The notes beneath the pieces were generated by a model. That model saw only the letters and a list, made by a program, of their open reading frames with translations. It made no database searches and was not told the DNA's origin. Below are positions 41,671-51,500 of a DNA stretch of 64,000 bases, in pieces (positions within the stretch are counted from its first letter, which is position 1; the number at the start of each line of letters is the position of its first letter). This DNA comes from Mucilaginibacter pankratovii (GTDB taxonomy: Bacteria; Bacteroidota; Bacteroidia; Sphingobacteriales; Sphingobacteriaceae). Location: assembly GCF_014773265.1 (NCBI RefSeq), contig NZ_JACWMY010000002.1, forward strand, positions 310,001 through 374,000, given 5' to 3'. Made by a program: the position numbers and the translations under genes.

Positions 41671-42675
41671 TTAGTTTACGGCCTGCAGTTTGTGCATTTC
41701 GTTTTCAATTTCAATAATAATTTCGTCTATTGTAGTGGTAGCGCTACCTATTTGGCGAATTACAATAGCTGCCGCATGATTAGCAATTTCGCACGCATCC
41801 ACAACATTTAAACCTAAAGCGACGAAATAGGATACAGTGGCCAGCACGGTATCACCCGCACCTGTAACGTCATAAACTTCGGTAGCCTTAACCGGTAAAG
41901 CGGTAGCCCCTTGTTTGCCAAAGATCATCATACCCTCTTCAGACAGAGTCACTATTAAATTTTCAACTTCCGTTTGTTCTAAGATAATGTTTGCCGCAAC
42001 CTGTAAGGCTTCAGTTGTCTCTATATTTTCCAGTTTTGCAGCAACAGCCAGTTCACTTCTGTTGGGTTTTATGATAAAGGCATTGCTGTATTTGGTATAA
42101 TTATTCCCCTTGGGATCAATTATTACTTTTTTATCAAAACTTTTAGCAACGGTGATAATACGGCGGGTAAGCGTTGAGGATAAAAAGCCTTTGTTATAGT
42201 CAGACAATACCACAACATCAGCGCTTTCAATAAGCCTAGACAACTGCTCCATCAGATTATTCTCTGCAACTATGTCAAGATTATGTGTGCACTCTTTATC
42301 AAGCCTGGCCAGTTGATGCCCATCAACTAATATTCTTGTTTTTACAGTAGTTGTACGGTCTTTGTCTGTTAGTATGCCGTCAGTACTAACACCTTCATTG
42401 TTCAAAATGCTTATCACTTGCGCTCCGGCAATATCATCACCTATAGCGCCGCTAACCGCTACCACCGCACCCAGCGATACCAAATTCTGAACTACGTTGC
42501 CAGCACCACCTAAAGTAAAATACTCCGATTTTAGATTAACAACTGGCACAGGCGCCTCTGGCGAAAGCCGATTGGCCTTTCCGTGGAGGTAATGATCGAT
42601 CATTAGATCGCCGATAACCAATATTGCAGGTTGCTTCCCGGCATACCTTACGTTTCTTATTTTATCGATTAACAT
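41671..42675 (-). CDS. rfaE1: D-glycero-beta-D-manno-heptose 7-phosphate kinase
   Basis: 334 residues, PfkB/ribokinase fold. ILVIGDLMIDHYLHGK and PEAPVPVVNLKSEYFTLGGAGNV mark the front, and VYDVTGAGDTVLATVSYFVALG carries the catalytic GAGD near residue 265. It makes heptose 1,7-bisphosphate. The 1,7-bisphosphate phosphatase (gmhB) is not in the window, so this step is supplied elsewhere. Confidence 0.93.
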   Translation of the reverse strand: MLIDKIRNVRYAGKQPAILVIGDLMIDHYLHGKANRLSPEAPVPVVNLKSEYFTLGGAGNVVQNLVSLGAVVAVSGAIGDDIAGAQVISILNNEGVSTDGILTDKDRTTTVKTRILVDGHQLARLDKECTHNLDIVAENNLMEQLSRLIESADVVVLSDYNKGFLSSTLTRRIITVAKSFDKKVIIDPKGNNYTKYSNAFIIKPNRSELAVAAKLENIETTEALQVAANIILEQTEVENLIVTLSEEGMMIFGKQGATALPVKATEVYDVTGAGDTVLATVSYFVALGLNVVDACEIANHAAAIVIRQIGSATTTIDEIIIEIENEMHKLQAVN

Positions 42676-42716
42676 ATCTTAAAATTATAGTTAAAAATCA
42701 AATTATGAATTATATG

Positions 42717-44087
42717 CTAATAGGCATTTTTATCACCTTTGAGCACCTGGAAAATCGTCATGAACACTATCTTCAAATCAAGAGACATCGACCAGTTCTC
42801 TAAATACCAGATGTCATACTCCACACGTTTTTGCATTAGTAAAGGATCTTTCGTCTCTCCCCTATAACCGCTAACCTGTGCCCAACCGGTAATGCCCGAC
42901 TTTAAAAAATGCCTTACCATATACTGGTTGATGATTTGGCTGTACTCGTTCGTATGGGTTAAAATGTGCGGTCTTGGCCCTATTACGCTCATTTCTCCTA
43001 AAAACACGTTAAAAAACTGTGGAAGTTCGTCGAGGCTGGTCTTCCTTAAAAAACGGCCTATCTTTGTAATACGGTCATCATCCTTGGTAGCCTGCCGTTC
43101 ACCGGCATTTACTTTCATGCTTCGGAATTTGTAGCAAACAAAGTCCTTATTGTCTTTACCGCTACGTAATTGCTTAAATAAAATTGGGCCCGGGCTTTGT
43201 AACTTTATAAGTAACCCAATAACCGGGTATAGCCAACTGAGTAAAAACACAATAACCAGCGAACTAAACACAATATCAAACAGCCTTTTCTTAACCCTGT
43301 TACCTATATCTTCAAGAGGTTCATTACGATGACTTAACACTGCAAACTCGCCCATGTAGCTAACTTTTAAATGATTTAACATTGACGCTGACATATCAGG
43401 TATCAATTTCAATCGGAGACATTCTTTTTCTGCTTCGCGTTGAAGCAGGTCATATTCATAGATCCTATCAGGAGAAAGCGATAAATAAATTTCCTTGATA
43501 CCGCTGGCAGAGGCAGATTTTATCTGGCTTATGATGGACGGTAGCACGAGTCCGTTACTATCTAGGTAAGAAGCGTTATCCTGATCCAGAAAACCTTCAA
43601 AAGCAAAATGACTATCCTGCTCTTTAAAGAAATTTGCCAGCTTTAGCGCAACGGCATTATTCCCTATTACTGCTACAGAACGTGCGATTTTAAAATGTTT
43701 TTTAAACAGCGTTTCAGATAAAAAATACAGGTAGCTGTTTACCATCATACAAAGCAGCATAATTGTATAAAACATAAACGTCGAACTCAATGCAGAGTCG
43801 GCGCCTTTTGAAATAAGAATGTACGGGGAGAACAGGATTGCAAAAAGGACAAAGCTCTTTAAAGTTAACGCAAAACTATTTTGGCGACTATGTACAAACT
43901 TTCGGTTATACAAGCCAAAGTAAATTGCTGTAAATATCCAAAGGTAATTAGCAACAATGAGCTGGCTTGTAAAATTGTTTATTCCAAAGCTGTTGTGGCT
44001 AAATGCTGTGATAAATGAGAAGTTGGTGATGACAATATCTATAACGGACATTGCCAAATAGACCATATAAAGGTAGCGTGTTTTCAT
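42717..44087 (-). CDS. Undecaprenyl-phosphate sugar phosphotransferase (priming enzyme)
   Basis: 456 residues. Four or five hydrophobic N-terminal segments, a soluble CoA-binding-like middle (about 140-250), then the polyprenyl glycosylphosphotransferase core: KRLFDIVFSSLVIVFL, SPGPILFKQLRSGKDNK, YKFRSM, LRKTSLDELPQFFNVFLGEMSVIGPRPH and RHFLKSGITGWAQVSGYRG. It attaches the first sugar phosphate to undecaprenyl phosphate at the inner membrane (WcaJ/WbaP type) and starts each repeat unit. It lies 41 bases before the heptose kinase gene; a terminator-like hairpin (44231-44264) separates it from ugd. Confidence 0.93.
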   Translation of the reverse strand: MKTRYLYMVYLAMSVIDIVITNFSFITAFSHNSFGINNFTSQLIVANYLWIFTAIYFGLYNRKFVHSRQNSFALTLKSFVLFAILFSPYILISKGADSALSSTFMFYTIMLLCMMVNSYLYFLSETLFKKHFKIARSVAVIGNNAVALKLANFFKEQDSHFAFEGFLDQDNASYLDSNGLVLPSIISQIKSASASGIKEIYLSLSPDRIYEYDLLQREAEKECLRLKLIPDMSASMLNHLKVSYMGEFAVLSHRNEPLEDIGNRVKKRLFDIVFSSLVIVFLLSWLYPVIGLLIKLQSPGPILFKQLRSGKDNKDFVCYKFRSMKVNAGERQATKDDDRITKIGRFLRKTSLDELPQFFNVFLGEMSVIGPRPHILTHTNEYSQIINQYMVRHFLKSGITGWAQVSGYRGETKDPLLMQKRVEYDIWYLENWSMSLDLKIVFMTIFQVLKGDKNAY

Positions 44088-44230
44088 GGGCAGATGGGAC
44101 TAAATAATTTCGAGTATGTTATACAAGTAGCTTGTTTTAAAATAATTTTTTAATAAAATGCTCAAAACTTTATTAAATACATTTTTATTGATACCGTAAT
44201 CATGTGCAATTATACATCCATTTTATTCAT

Positions 44231-44264
44231 AAAAAGGCCCAACACGTACTGTTGGACCTTTATT
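44231..44264 (-). terminator. Terminator-like hairpin inside the polysaccharide locus
   Basis: On the minus strand AAAGG-CCAACA type arms (AAAGGTCCAACA and TGTTGGGCCTTT) pair with one mismatch and are followed by TTTT. It lies 30 bases after the ugd stop, so the locus may be transcribed as two or more units or partly attenuated here. Confidence 0.75.
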
Positions 44265-44293
44265 GAGAAAATGTGTGAACCTTTTTCGTGCGC

Positions 44294-45628
44294 CTAAAGA
44301 GCGCTTTCGATTTTTAGCTCGCTGATGGCTTTACGGCCTACACTATTGTAATAAAAACCATGTTCAACCATTTGCTCCAGCCCGAATAAATTCCTCCCGT
44401 CAAATATCACCTTGCTTTTCAACAAAGCACCAACTTTGACAAAATCGGGGTTCCTGAAAACGCTCCATTCGGTTAATATCAGCAATGCGTCCGCGCCGCG
44501 CAAGGCGTCGTATTGGTTGTCTGCAAATGCTACTTTATCGCCTAGTAAATCTTTTACATTGGCCATTGCTTCAGGATCATAGGCCACTACGTTTGCACCG
44601 TGCTGTAGCAAGGCTTCTATAATTTCTAAAGCCGGTGCTTCGCGTATATCATCAGTCTCAGGTTTAAAAGCCAGTCCCCATAACGCAAATGTTTTACCGC
44701 TTAGTTCTCCGTCGTAATACTTTTTAATCTTATCAACAAGAACAGTTTTTTGTAAGGCGTTAACCTCCATTACAGAGTTTAATATCTTAAAGTCGTACTC
44801 ATTTTCCTGAGCAGATTTAGCCAGCGCCTGTACATCTTTAGGGAAGCAACTACCGCCGTAACCTATGCCAGAAAACAAAAACCTTTTGCCGATACGTTCA
44901 TCCGCACCAATTCCAAGTCTTACCATATCCACATTGGCGCCAACCTTTTCGCATAAATTGGCCACCTCGTTCATAAAGGAAATTTTTGTGGCCAGGAAGG
45001 AGTTTGCGGCATATTTTGTTAATTCAGATGACCGTTCATCCATAAAAATGATAGGATTACCCTGGCGAACGTATGGAGTATACAGTTCTGTCAAAATCTT
45101 TTTGGCCCGGTCGTCCGTAGTGCCAATCACAATCCGGTCAGGTTTCATAAAGTCTTCTATGGCTACGCCTTCGCGTAAGAACTCCGGGTTAGAAACAACG
45201 GCAACCTGGATATCCGAATACTGTTCAAACATTGCCTTTACTTTATCAGCTGTACCCACCGGCACTGTTGATTTTGTAACGATTACTTTATAGGAAGACG
45301 TGATCAATGCGATATCCCTTGATGCTCCCAGCACATAGCTTAGGTCGGCAGAGCCGTCGCCGCCCGGAGGCGTTGGTAACGCTAAAAATATAACTGCCGC
45401 TTCTTTCACGGCTTCCGCTAAATTCGAAGTAAAATTAAGTCTGCCTTCAGCGATGTTGCGATGAAGCAAGGTTTGAAGCCCCGGTTCATAAATAGGAGAT
45501 TCGCCGTTTCTCAGCATCTCAACCTTTTGCTGGTTTATATCAACGCAAATTACGTCGTTCCCGGTTTCGGCTAAACAAGTGCCGGTAACAAGGCCAACAT
45601 AGCCTGTACCGATAACTGCAATTTTCAT
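44294..45628 (-). CDS. ugd: UDP-glucose 6-dehydrogenase
   Basis: 444 residues. Rossmann motif GTGYVGLVTG at the N-terminus, FLALPTPPGGDG, KSTVPVGT, NPEFLREG, the catalytic GGSCFPKD near residue 260, and the C-terminal NAD-domain FDGRNLF. It oxidises UDP-glucose to UDP-glucuronate with two NAD+. In this locus it supplies a uronic acid for the polysaccharide. Confidence 0.95.
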   Translation of the reverse strand: MKIAVIGTGYVGLVTGTCLAETGNDVICVDINQQKVEMLRNGESPIYEPGLQTLLHRNIAEGRLNFTSNLAEAVKEAAVIFLALPTPPGGDGSADLSYVLGASRDIALITSSYKVIVTKSTVPVGTADKVKAMFEQYSDIQVAVVSNPEFLREGVAIEDFMKPDRIVIGTTDDRAKKILTELYTPYVRQGNPIIFMDERSSELTKYAANSFLATKISFMNEVANLCEKVGANVDMVRLGIGADERIGKRFLFSGIGYGGSCFPKDVQALAKSAQENEYDFKILNSVMEVNALQKTVLVDKIKKYYDGELSGKTFALWGLAFKPETDDIREAPALEIIEALLQHGANVVAYDPEAMANVKDLLGDKVAFADNQYDALRGADALLILTEWSVFRNPDFVKVGALLKSKVIFDGRNLFGLEQMVEHGFYYNSVGRKAISELKIESAL

Positions 45629-45666
45629 AGTATTTATATTAGATGATTAAATATTTAGTTGATTTT

Positions 45667-46557
45667 TTATTCTCGTTCGGCCGATTTACCCAGGCTGACC
45701 ATAAATTTTTCGCGGGCAGTAATAACGGATAGATAGTACCTGATGTAAAAAACTAACAGCTTCTGCGTTACATGCATTTGTTTCCCTTTTGATAATATCA
45801 ACGGGATGCTTTTAATAGGCGGCCGAAGGTCATAAATGAACTTTACCGCCGATTGAAAAAAACTTCCTGTGGCTTTACTAAAGTTAGCCTGGCCACCTCC
45901 AACGCGTTTAGCTTTTTTCACCAATTCTGCCAGGTGATGCCTCGCCGGATGACTCACGATAACCTTATTAGCGTATTGAATTTTGTGGTTTGCGTTGCGC
46001 GCCCTTACCGCCCATTCATAGTCACCACCGGATAAGAGATCCTCCCTAAACATGCCTACTTCGTTGAAAACGTGCTTAAAAGAGAACATATTGGCGGTTA
46101 CACCAGTACCATCCTGTTCCACATAAATATCCTGGTTAAATGCATAAACCGTTTCGTAAAGCTCCGCGTTGGTAAGCTTGTCCGATTTATAGTATAATCT
46201 TATTTTTCCAGCAATGCGGGCAAAGTTATCGTCCTCTTCAAAAGCTGTTACAGCGTTGCTAATCCAATCCTGGTCGGGTATGCAGTCTGAATCCGTAAAG
46301 CCAATAATTTCGCCAACAGACAGCTTAATTCCAGTGTTACGGGCAACGTACGAGCCAGGCCGGCTCTCAACTACTATTTTACAGTTTTTGGGGATGAAGT
46401 AGTCTTCCGGTACCTTGTCGGCTGTATAATTATTCACTACGATAATTTCGAAAAAATTGGCATCGTAGGTTTGATTGGCTAAAGATTGAAGGCATAAAGA
46501 CAGCCTGGCCCAATCTTTATAAGTGGGTATGATGATCGAAACAAATTTCGGGGTCAT
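45667..46557 (-). CDS. GT2 family glycosyltransferase
   Basis: 296 residues with the GT-A fold: VSIIIPTYKDWARLSLCLQSL, GFTDSDCIPDQDW (the DxD-type metal site) and LSGGDYEWAVRA (acceptor loop). It transfers a sugar from a nucleotide donor to the lipid-linked repeat unit on the cytoplasmic face. It is a single-domain enzyme, 37 bases after the next GT2 gene. Confidence 0.9.
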   Translation of the reverse strand: MTPKFVSIIIPTYKDWARLSLCLQSLANQTYDANFFEIIVVNNYTADKVPEDYFIPKNCKIVVESRPGSYVARNTGIKLSVGEIIGFTDSDCIPDQDWISNAVTAFEEDDNFARIAGKIRLYYKSDKLTNAELYETVYAFNQDIYVEQDGTGVTANMFSFKHVFNEVGMFREDLLSGGDYEWAVRARNANHKIQYANKVIVSHPARHHLAELVKKAKRVGGGQANFSKATGSFFQSAVKFIYDLRPPIKSIPLILSKGKQMHVTQKLLVFYIRYYLSVITAREKFMVSLGKSAERE

Positions 46558-46594
46558 ATAAATTAATTAAATGTAGATGTAATGGCGGTGAAGC

Positions 46595-47476
46595 CTATTT
46601 CAATTGTTTTAAGTACAATTTAGTTTTAAACTTCATCTGCTTAAGCAGGCTAACACGCAAATTATATTGCTGTAGCAAACTGTTTGCATATGCGGGGAAA
46701 CTGGCGTAGTTATTTGTGATTTCTGTATAAACGTAATTGTCAATTGCGGAATGTAATTGGGGTGTAAGTAAGGAGCGGTACCTTAATTCATTTTTAATGC
46801 GCATCCGCAGTTGAATGCGGTTGTTCAAAATTTGCTTTAGTTTTTCTTTATCAGTTGTTTTTGATACCGAATTAGCCGAAAAATGAATAATGGTATTCAA
46901 ACTTCTATCTATGGATATGTTGGCTCTATTTTTCAATAGCCTGAACAAGAGGTCGTACTCCTGAGATGAGGTTAGGTGTTCGTCCCAGCCTTTTACCTGC
47001 AAAAGCGCAGTGGTGCGCCACAGGTTTGAACTGGTGATACCGAGGTTAGAGGTGATCAGCCCTTTCCAAATGTTGCTATCGGTACGCCTGGTAACTTCGG
47101 TATTATTGTTATGGTATTTAAGCAAGCATTCTCCGGCAACAACGTCGGCATTGGTGTCGGCTGCAATTCTCAGCTGCTTCGATATCTTGTCGGGAAGCAG
47201 CTCATCGTCGGCATCTAAAAATTGTATCCATTCGCCTTTTGCATGTTTTAGCCCATAATTACGGGCAGCAGGGGCACCTTTTTTTGCCTCCTTAAAAACT
47301 TGGATCAATTCTGGGTACTTACATTGCTGGTCTATCAATGCATCAAAAGTGTTGTCGGTAGAATTGTTTTCAACAAGGATTATTTCAACGTCTTTAAACG
47401 ACTGCGCGATAACGCTGGAGATAGCGCGTTCTATAAAACTCTCGCAATTATGACAGGGAATAATTACCGATACCAT
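46595..47476 (-). CDS. GT2 family glycosyltransferase
   Basis: 293 residues: VSVIIPCHNCESFIERAISSV, VENNSTDNTFDAL, IQFLDADDELLPDKI (DxD) and SSQEYDLLFRLL. The C-terminal half carries basic and helical residues but no transmembrane segment. Role as for other GT2 enzymes, with an unknown donor. It follows the flippase gene after 16 bases. Confidence 0.9.
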   Translation of the reverse strand: MVSVIIPCHNCESFIERAISSVIAQSFKDVEIILVENNSTDNTFDALIDQQCKYPELIQVFKEAKKGAPAARNYGLKHAKGEWIQFLDADDELLPDKISKQLRIAADTNADVVAGECLLKYHNNNTEVTRRTDSNIWKGLITSNLGITSSNLWRTTALLQVKGWDEHLTSSQEYDLLFRLLKNRANISIDRSLNTIIHFSANSVSKTTDKEKLKQILNNRIQLRMRIKNELRYRSLLTPQLHSAIDNYVYTEITNNYASFPAYANSLLQQYNLRVSLLKQMKFKTKLYLKQLK

Positions 47477-47492
47477 TTGTTAATTAATTTAA

Positions 47493-48956
47493 TTAAGCTT
47501 TTCTAAAGCCATTATATAAAGACGTTAATTCCTCTTTCATCAGCAGCCAAATGGTTACGCCGTAACAACCGCAGGTTAGTGCTCCTATCAAGAGGTAGTT
47601 TACTCCTATCCATTTAAAGAAATATGTTACAATAGCAGTAATAACTGCCGCAATAACGGGCGCCTTTATCGCTATTAAAAACTCTCTGAAAGTAATTTTT
47701 ATGGGAATTAGGTAATTGAACGTGTACTGTGCAAAAAGCACTACAACCACTTTATTTAACAAAATAGCCCAGGCAGCGCCGGTTATGCCATAGTAGTAAA
47801 TACCTATAGCCAATGATGGTAAAAATATAAGCGCCTTTAAAATCTGTTGTTTCATCTCGAGCCCCGGTTTACCAAGCCCTCTTAACAAGGCGGTGTTACC
47901 ACTAACTAATATGTGCAGCATTACTGATAATGATAATATTTGCAATGGCGCTACGGTTTCGCTCCATTTGGCCCCGAATATCTTTACTACAAACTGCTCG
48001 CCGGACACAATGAAATAAACCATGATAGGGAATATGCACAGGCAGTTAAAAAGGATAACTTTTAAATAGTATCGTTTTAAAGATTCCGGGTCGCCTTGTT
48101 TTTTACCGTAAATGGGGTACATTACGTTATTTATCACAGCCATTAGCCTTCCTCTGAAGGTATCTGTTAAAACAAACGCCAGCGTGTAGATACCTAATGA
48201 AGATGCACCTAACAATTTCCCTATCAAAAGGTAATCAATATTATTATACAGGTAGTTTAAAATATTGGACCCCGTAGTGTATACGCCGAAACCAAACACA
48301 TCTTTAAAGGCCTGCTTCTCCATAATGAAAGCGGGTTTCCACCTCGTTGCATTAAAGAATAGCGGCATTGCAAATAATACCGTTGCAACTGAGTTGAATA
48401 CCAGCGACCAAACCCCGGCCCCCATCAATGCCATAACCAGGGATATGGTGCCCGCCAGTATGTTGGACGTATTGTCTATAAAAGCAAGTTTTTTAAAGTT
48501 CATTTGCTTGGTTAGCTGTGCCTTATGCACCAGGTTAACCGGGCTAAACAAAATACCAATACTCAGAACCGGGATGATCTGCCGCAGCATAGGCTCGTGG
48601 TAAAAAGTTGCCGCAAGCTGTGCAACACCTAAACTCATGATGAGGTACAGGAACACCGACCATATTACACCTACCCAAAATGCCGTATGGAAATGTTCAT
48701 TCCGCAGATCTTCGGCTTTTTTTTGCACTAATGCGGCACCCACTCCTAAATCGTTAAGTACCTGTACAAAACCGGTGAATACTACGGCCATACCCACAAG
48801 GCCAAACTGACTCGGAAATAGTAGCTTAGCAAGAATAAGCTTAAGCCCAAAAGCAAAGGCCTGGTTGATAATCATTTGAACAAAATTCCAAATGATACCA
48901 CTGGCAACTAATTTTTTATCGGTTTGTATAACTGGCTTTTTTAGGATACTCTCCAT
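47493..48956 (-). CDS. Polysaccharide flippase (Wzx, WzxC-like)
   Basis: 487 residues with about 12-14 membrane segments. MOP-type features include the N-terminal GIIWNFVQMIINQAFAFG, LFPSQFGLVGMAVVF, DLGVGAALVQKK and SLGIYTLAFVLTD. It moves the undecaprenyl-linked repeat unit across the inner membrane. It is placed between GT2 and GT4 genes. Confidence 0.93.
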   Translation of the reverse strand: MESILKKPVIQTDKKLVASGIIWNFVQMIINQAFAFGLKLILAKLLFPSQFGLVGMAVVFTGFVQVLNDLGVGAALVQKKAEDLRNEHFHTAFWVGVIWSVFLYLIMSLGVAQLAATFYHEPMLRQIIPVLSIGILFSPVNLVHKAQLTKQMNFKKLAFIDNTSNILAGTISLVMALMGAGVWSLVFNSVATVLFAMPLFFNATRWKPAFIMEKQAFKDVFGFGVYTTGSNILNYLYNNIDYLLIGKLLGASSLGIYTLAFVLTDTFRGRLMAVINNVMYPIYGKKQGDPESLKRYYLKVILFNCLCIFPIMVYFIVSGEQFVVKIFGAKWSETVAPLQILSLSVMLHILVSGNTALLRGLGKPGLEMKQQILKALIFLPSLAIGIYYYGITGAAWAILLNKVVVVLFAQYTFNYLIPIKITFREFLIAIKAPVIAAVITAIVTYFFKWIGVNYLLIGALTCGCYGVTIWLLMKEELTSLYNGFRKA

Positions 48957-48999
48957 TTAAAATTATAATAAATTGTACTTATCACTTACAAAGCGTTGT

Positions 49000-50223
49000 T
49001 TAAACAAGATGCTTTTCAACCTCTTCTTCTTCTTGTGGTGCTGCACAAGCGGTAATAAATTTGTATAAGGCCTGGTGCTTATCAATGTATTTATCTACAG
49101 AAAATTTACCGGCTTCATTTACGCAGTTCAGTTTCTTTTCAGCCAGTTCATCCCGGTTATTTAGTATGTGAGTTACCTGTGCCAATAAATGACCCGATTG
49201 AGGCGAAAATATCCATGAACTGTCCGGGCTGTAAAGTTCTTTTAATCCCCCCCTATCAGATTGACATACCGGCACCATATTAGACAGAGACTCTATTACA
49301 ATTCGCCCAAATGGTTCATTCCATAATGCCGGTACTATTAAAACATCTATGCTACTGTAGAAATCTGCTGGCTTTACAACACCTAAAAACTCGTGCTCAA
49401 TCCCCACAAGCTTGGCTTCAAGCTTGTTGACGAAGTCAACTTCCCCCTTCCCGGCAAGCACCAGTTTAATGCCATTCTGTAATTTGGCCGACAGTAGTGC
49501 CAATTCATCTACCATGTATTCAACGCCCTTATCTTTGTCAATACGGCCAATATAGCCGAATACAACCTTGAGTGAAGTGGCATTGATTTTCAACGACGAT
49601 TCACTCGTGTCAACCGCGTTATAAATAACACTGCTATTATCGCTTACCTCTTTACTATAAGCATTATACTTGTCTAAGATGAAGTTGCTGATACCTATAA
49701 AGTGATCCGGATATTTAAAAAAGCCCTTCTTTACAGAATTGGTTAAGCCACAAGGCGCGCATAACGACTGGCAATTACCGTTATTATACATATTGCACTT
49801 ATGGCAAAGCATGTAATAGTCGCGCATGGAGTGTACCAAAGGAATATTTAAAGACTTTATAGTACGCCAGAGAAATGGCGAAAACCCTTGAATACTATTT
49901 GTATGCACGATATCGGGCGCTACCCTTTTGAGTATTGCCTTTATTTTATTATGGTAAGAAAAGTTAAAGGAATCCAGCAAGTGCCATAACACTTTGCTCA
50001 CTTGAGAACGTTCCCTCTTTTCGTAGCTATTGAATATATTTTGTTGCTTAATACTAATTACTACTACCCCATTAACCCGGTAAACTCTATCCTCTAAACC
50101 TGTAGTGAGCACATAAACTGTATTACCAGCTGCAAACATACCTTCAGCAAGGAGTTTAACAGATATTTCAGCTCCGCCAACAAAGGCCGGGAAATAGTAA
50201 GTATTAGTGATCAGAATCCTCAT
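49000..50223 (-). CDS. GT4 family glycosyltransferase
   Basis: 407 residues with a GT-B fold: MRILITNTYYFPAFVGGAEISVKLLAEG, IVHTNSIQGFSP, VFGYIGRIDKDKGV (donor-binding start), LVLAGKGEVDF and VPALWNEPFGRIVIESL with the retaining GT4 EX7E-type Glu pair. A Cys-rich segment (about 140-165, CHKCNMYNNGNCQSLCAPCG) is unusual and could bind a metal. It overlaps the next gene upstream by four bases (ATGA). Confidence 0.88.
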   Translation of the reverse strand: MRILITNTYYFPAFVGGAEISVKLLAEGMFAAGNTVYVLTTGLEDRVYRVNGVVVISIKQQNIFNSYEKRERSQVSKVLWHLLDSFNFSYHNKIKAILKRVAPDIVHTNSIQGFSPFLWRTIKSLNIPLVHSMRDYYMLCHKCNMYNNGNCQSLCAPCGLTNSVKKGFFKYPDHFIGISNFILDKYNAYSKEVSDNSSVIYNAVDTSESSLKINATSLKVVFGYIGRIDKDKGVEYMVDELALLSAKLQNGIKLVLAGKGEVDFVNKLEAKLVGIEHEFLGVVKPADFYSSIDVLIVPALWNEPFGRIVIESLSNMVPVCQSDRGGLKELYSPDSSWIFSPQSGHLLAQVTHILNNRDELAEKKLNCVNEAGKFSVDKYIDKHQALYKFITACAAPQEEEEVEKHLV

Positions 50224-51392
50224 GCAACAATCGCTTTTGGTGTTAAAACATCTACTACTTCTGCAGGTATCCCTTTAGCTAACGAGTATTTCCTAAGAAC
50301 GAATTGCCTGATCTTAGATACAAACGCGCCTTCATCGAATGATTCGGCATGTTTGCGGATAAATTCAGGGTCGAAATCCAGCATTTCAAATTTCTTAACA
50401 GCACCTGTTAACGACTCTTTGGTTTGCTCTTCAAAAAACACAGCTGTCGACCTAAAAGAGTCGCCTTCATAGGGTATCATAGTTTCCAATACGCCGCCTT
50501 TGCCGTAAGCAATTACCGGCCGGCCCGAAGCATTAGCTTCCAGAGGTGTTATCCCGTAGTCCTCTAACTGTGGAAAGATAAATGCCTTGCAGTTTGCGTA
50601 TACACCTGCAAGTTCTTCGCTGTTAAGGCCGCTTAAAAAAGTTATGTTAGGACCAGATTTTTTCTTGATCTCTGTTTCCATCGATCCTTTCCCCACTACA
50701 ACCAATTTCTTATCTGGCATATCTATAAAAGTATCAATCACCATGTCCACCTTTTTGTAAGGTTCAAAACGCGATACAACTAAATAATATTCGCCGGCGG
50801 TGCCCGAAAGGAAGAACTTATTACATTTAACCGATGGGTTAATGATGGTTACCTCATTTTTTGGTTGGTAAGCCGCTTTTATTCTTGGCAGCACTTCCCG
50901 GGAATTGGTAATGAACCAATTGGTTTTATCAGCAAAGTCTTTATCAAGACCTTTTAAAAAAGTTAAAACTTTGTTGTAAACAAATTTCTTAACGAAGCCC
51001 GAATTAAACACTTTCTCATAAGACTCAGTACTCCAAACCAAACGAAACGGGTTATGGCAATAGGTGATGATAAGCGTATTGGGGCTTGTTTTGATATATT
51101 TAGCACAATGTGTAGTGGATTGCAATACGATATCATACCCGCTAACATCTAATTGCTGCATTGCCAAAATCCCTAAAGGGAAATAAAATCTTTTACAATT
51201 TTTCTCGCTGCGGATGAATTTGCCAAACCAGCTGGTCCTTACTTCGCAATCCTTAAATTCAGGGTAAGTATTTTGCGAATCGTAACTTAATGTGTAAACG
51301 GGCGCTTCCGGGAAAGCATTATGAAAGCTAAGGGCAACCTGTTCTGCACCTCCTTTACACACAAGATTGTCGTGTACAATTGCTATTTTCAT
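50220..51392 (-). CDS. GT4 family glycosyltransferase
   Basis: 390 residues from ATG 51392, which opens MKIAIVHDNLVCKGGAEQVA; the longer frame to 51443 adds 17 residues without family content. GT-B fold: TSWFGKFIRSEKN, NSREVLPRIKAAY, VSRFEPYKKVDMVID, VVVGKGSMETEI and PQLEDYGITPLEANASGRPV with the donor Glu. It adds a sugar by a retaining mechanism. Confidence 0.88.
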   Translation of the reverse strand: MKIAIVHDNLVCKGGAEQVALSFHNAFPEAPVYTLSYDSQNTYPEFKDCEVRTSWFGKFIRSEKNCKRFYFPLGILAMQQLDVSGYDIVLQSTTHCAKYIKTSPNTLIITYCHNPFRLVWSTESYEKVFNSGFVKKFVYNKVLTFLKGLDKDFADKTNWFITNSREVLPRIKAAYQPKNEVTIINPSVKCNKFFLSGTAGEYYLVVSRFEPYKKVDMVIDTFIDMPDKKLVVVGKGSMETEIKKKSGPNITFLSGLNSEELAGVYANCKAFIFPQLEDYGITPLEANASGRPVIAYGKGGVLETMIPYEGDSFRSTAVFFEEQTKESLTGAVKKFEMLDFDPEFIRKHAESFDEGAFVSKIRQFVLRKYSLAKGIPAEVVDVLTPKAIVA

Positions 51393-51500
51393 GGTTAATA
51401 AATTGGTTTTTTTTAAGTAGATGTTGAGTTTTTTGAGCGGCAAAGCCTGAACAGTAGTATTTAAACTAAAGCTGTCAGTGGCTATCTGCGAATGTTGAGC

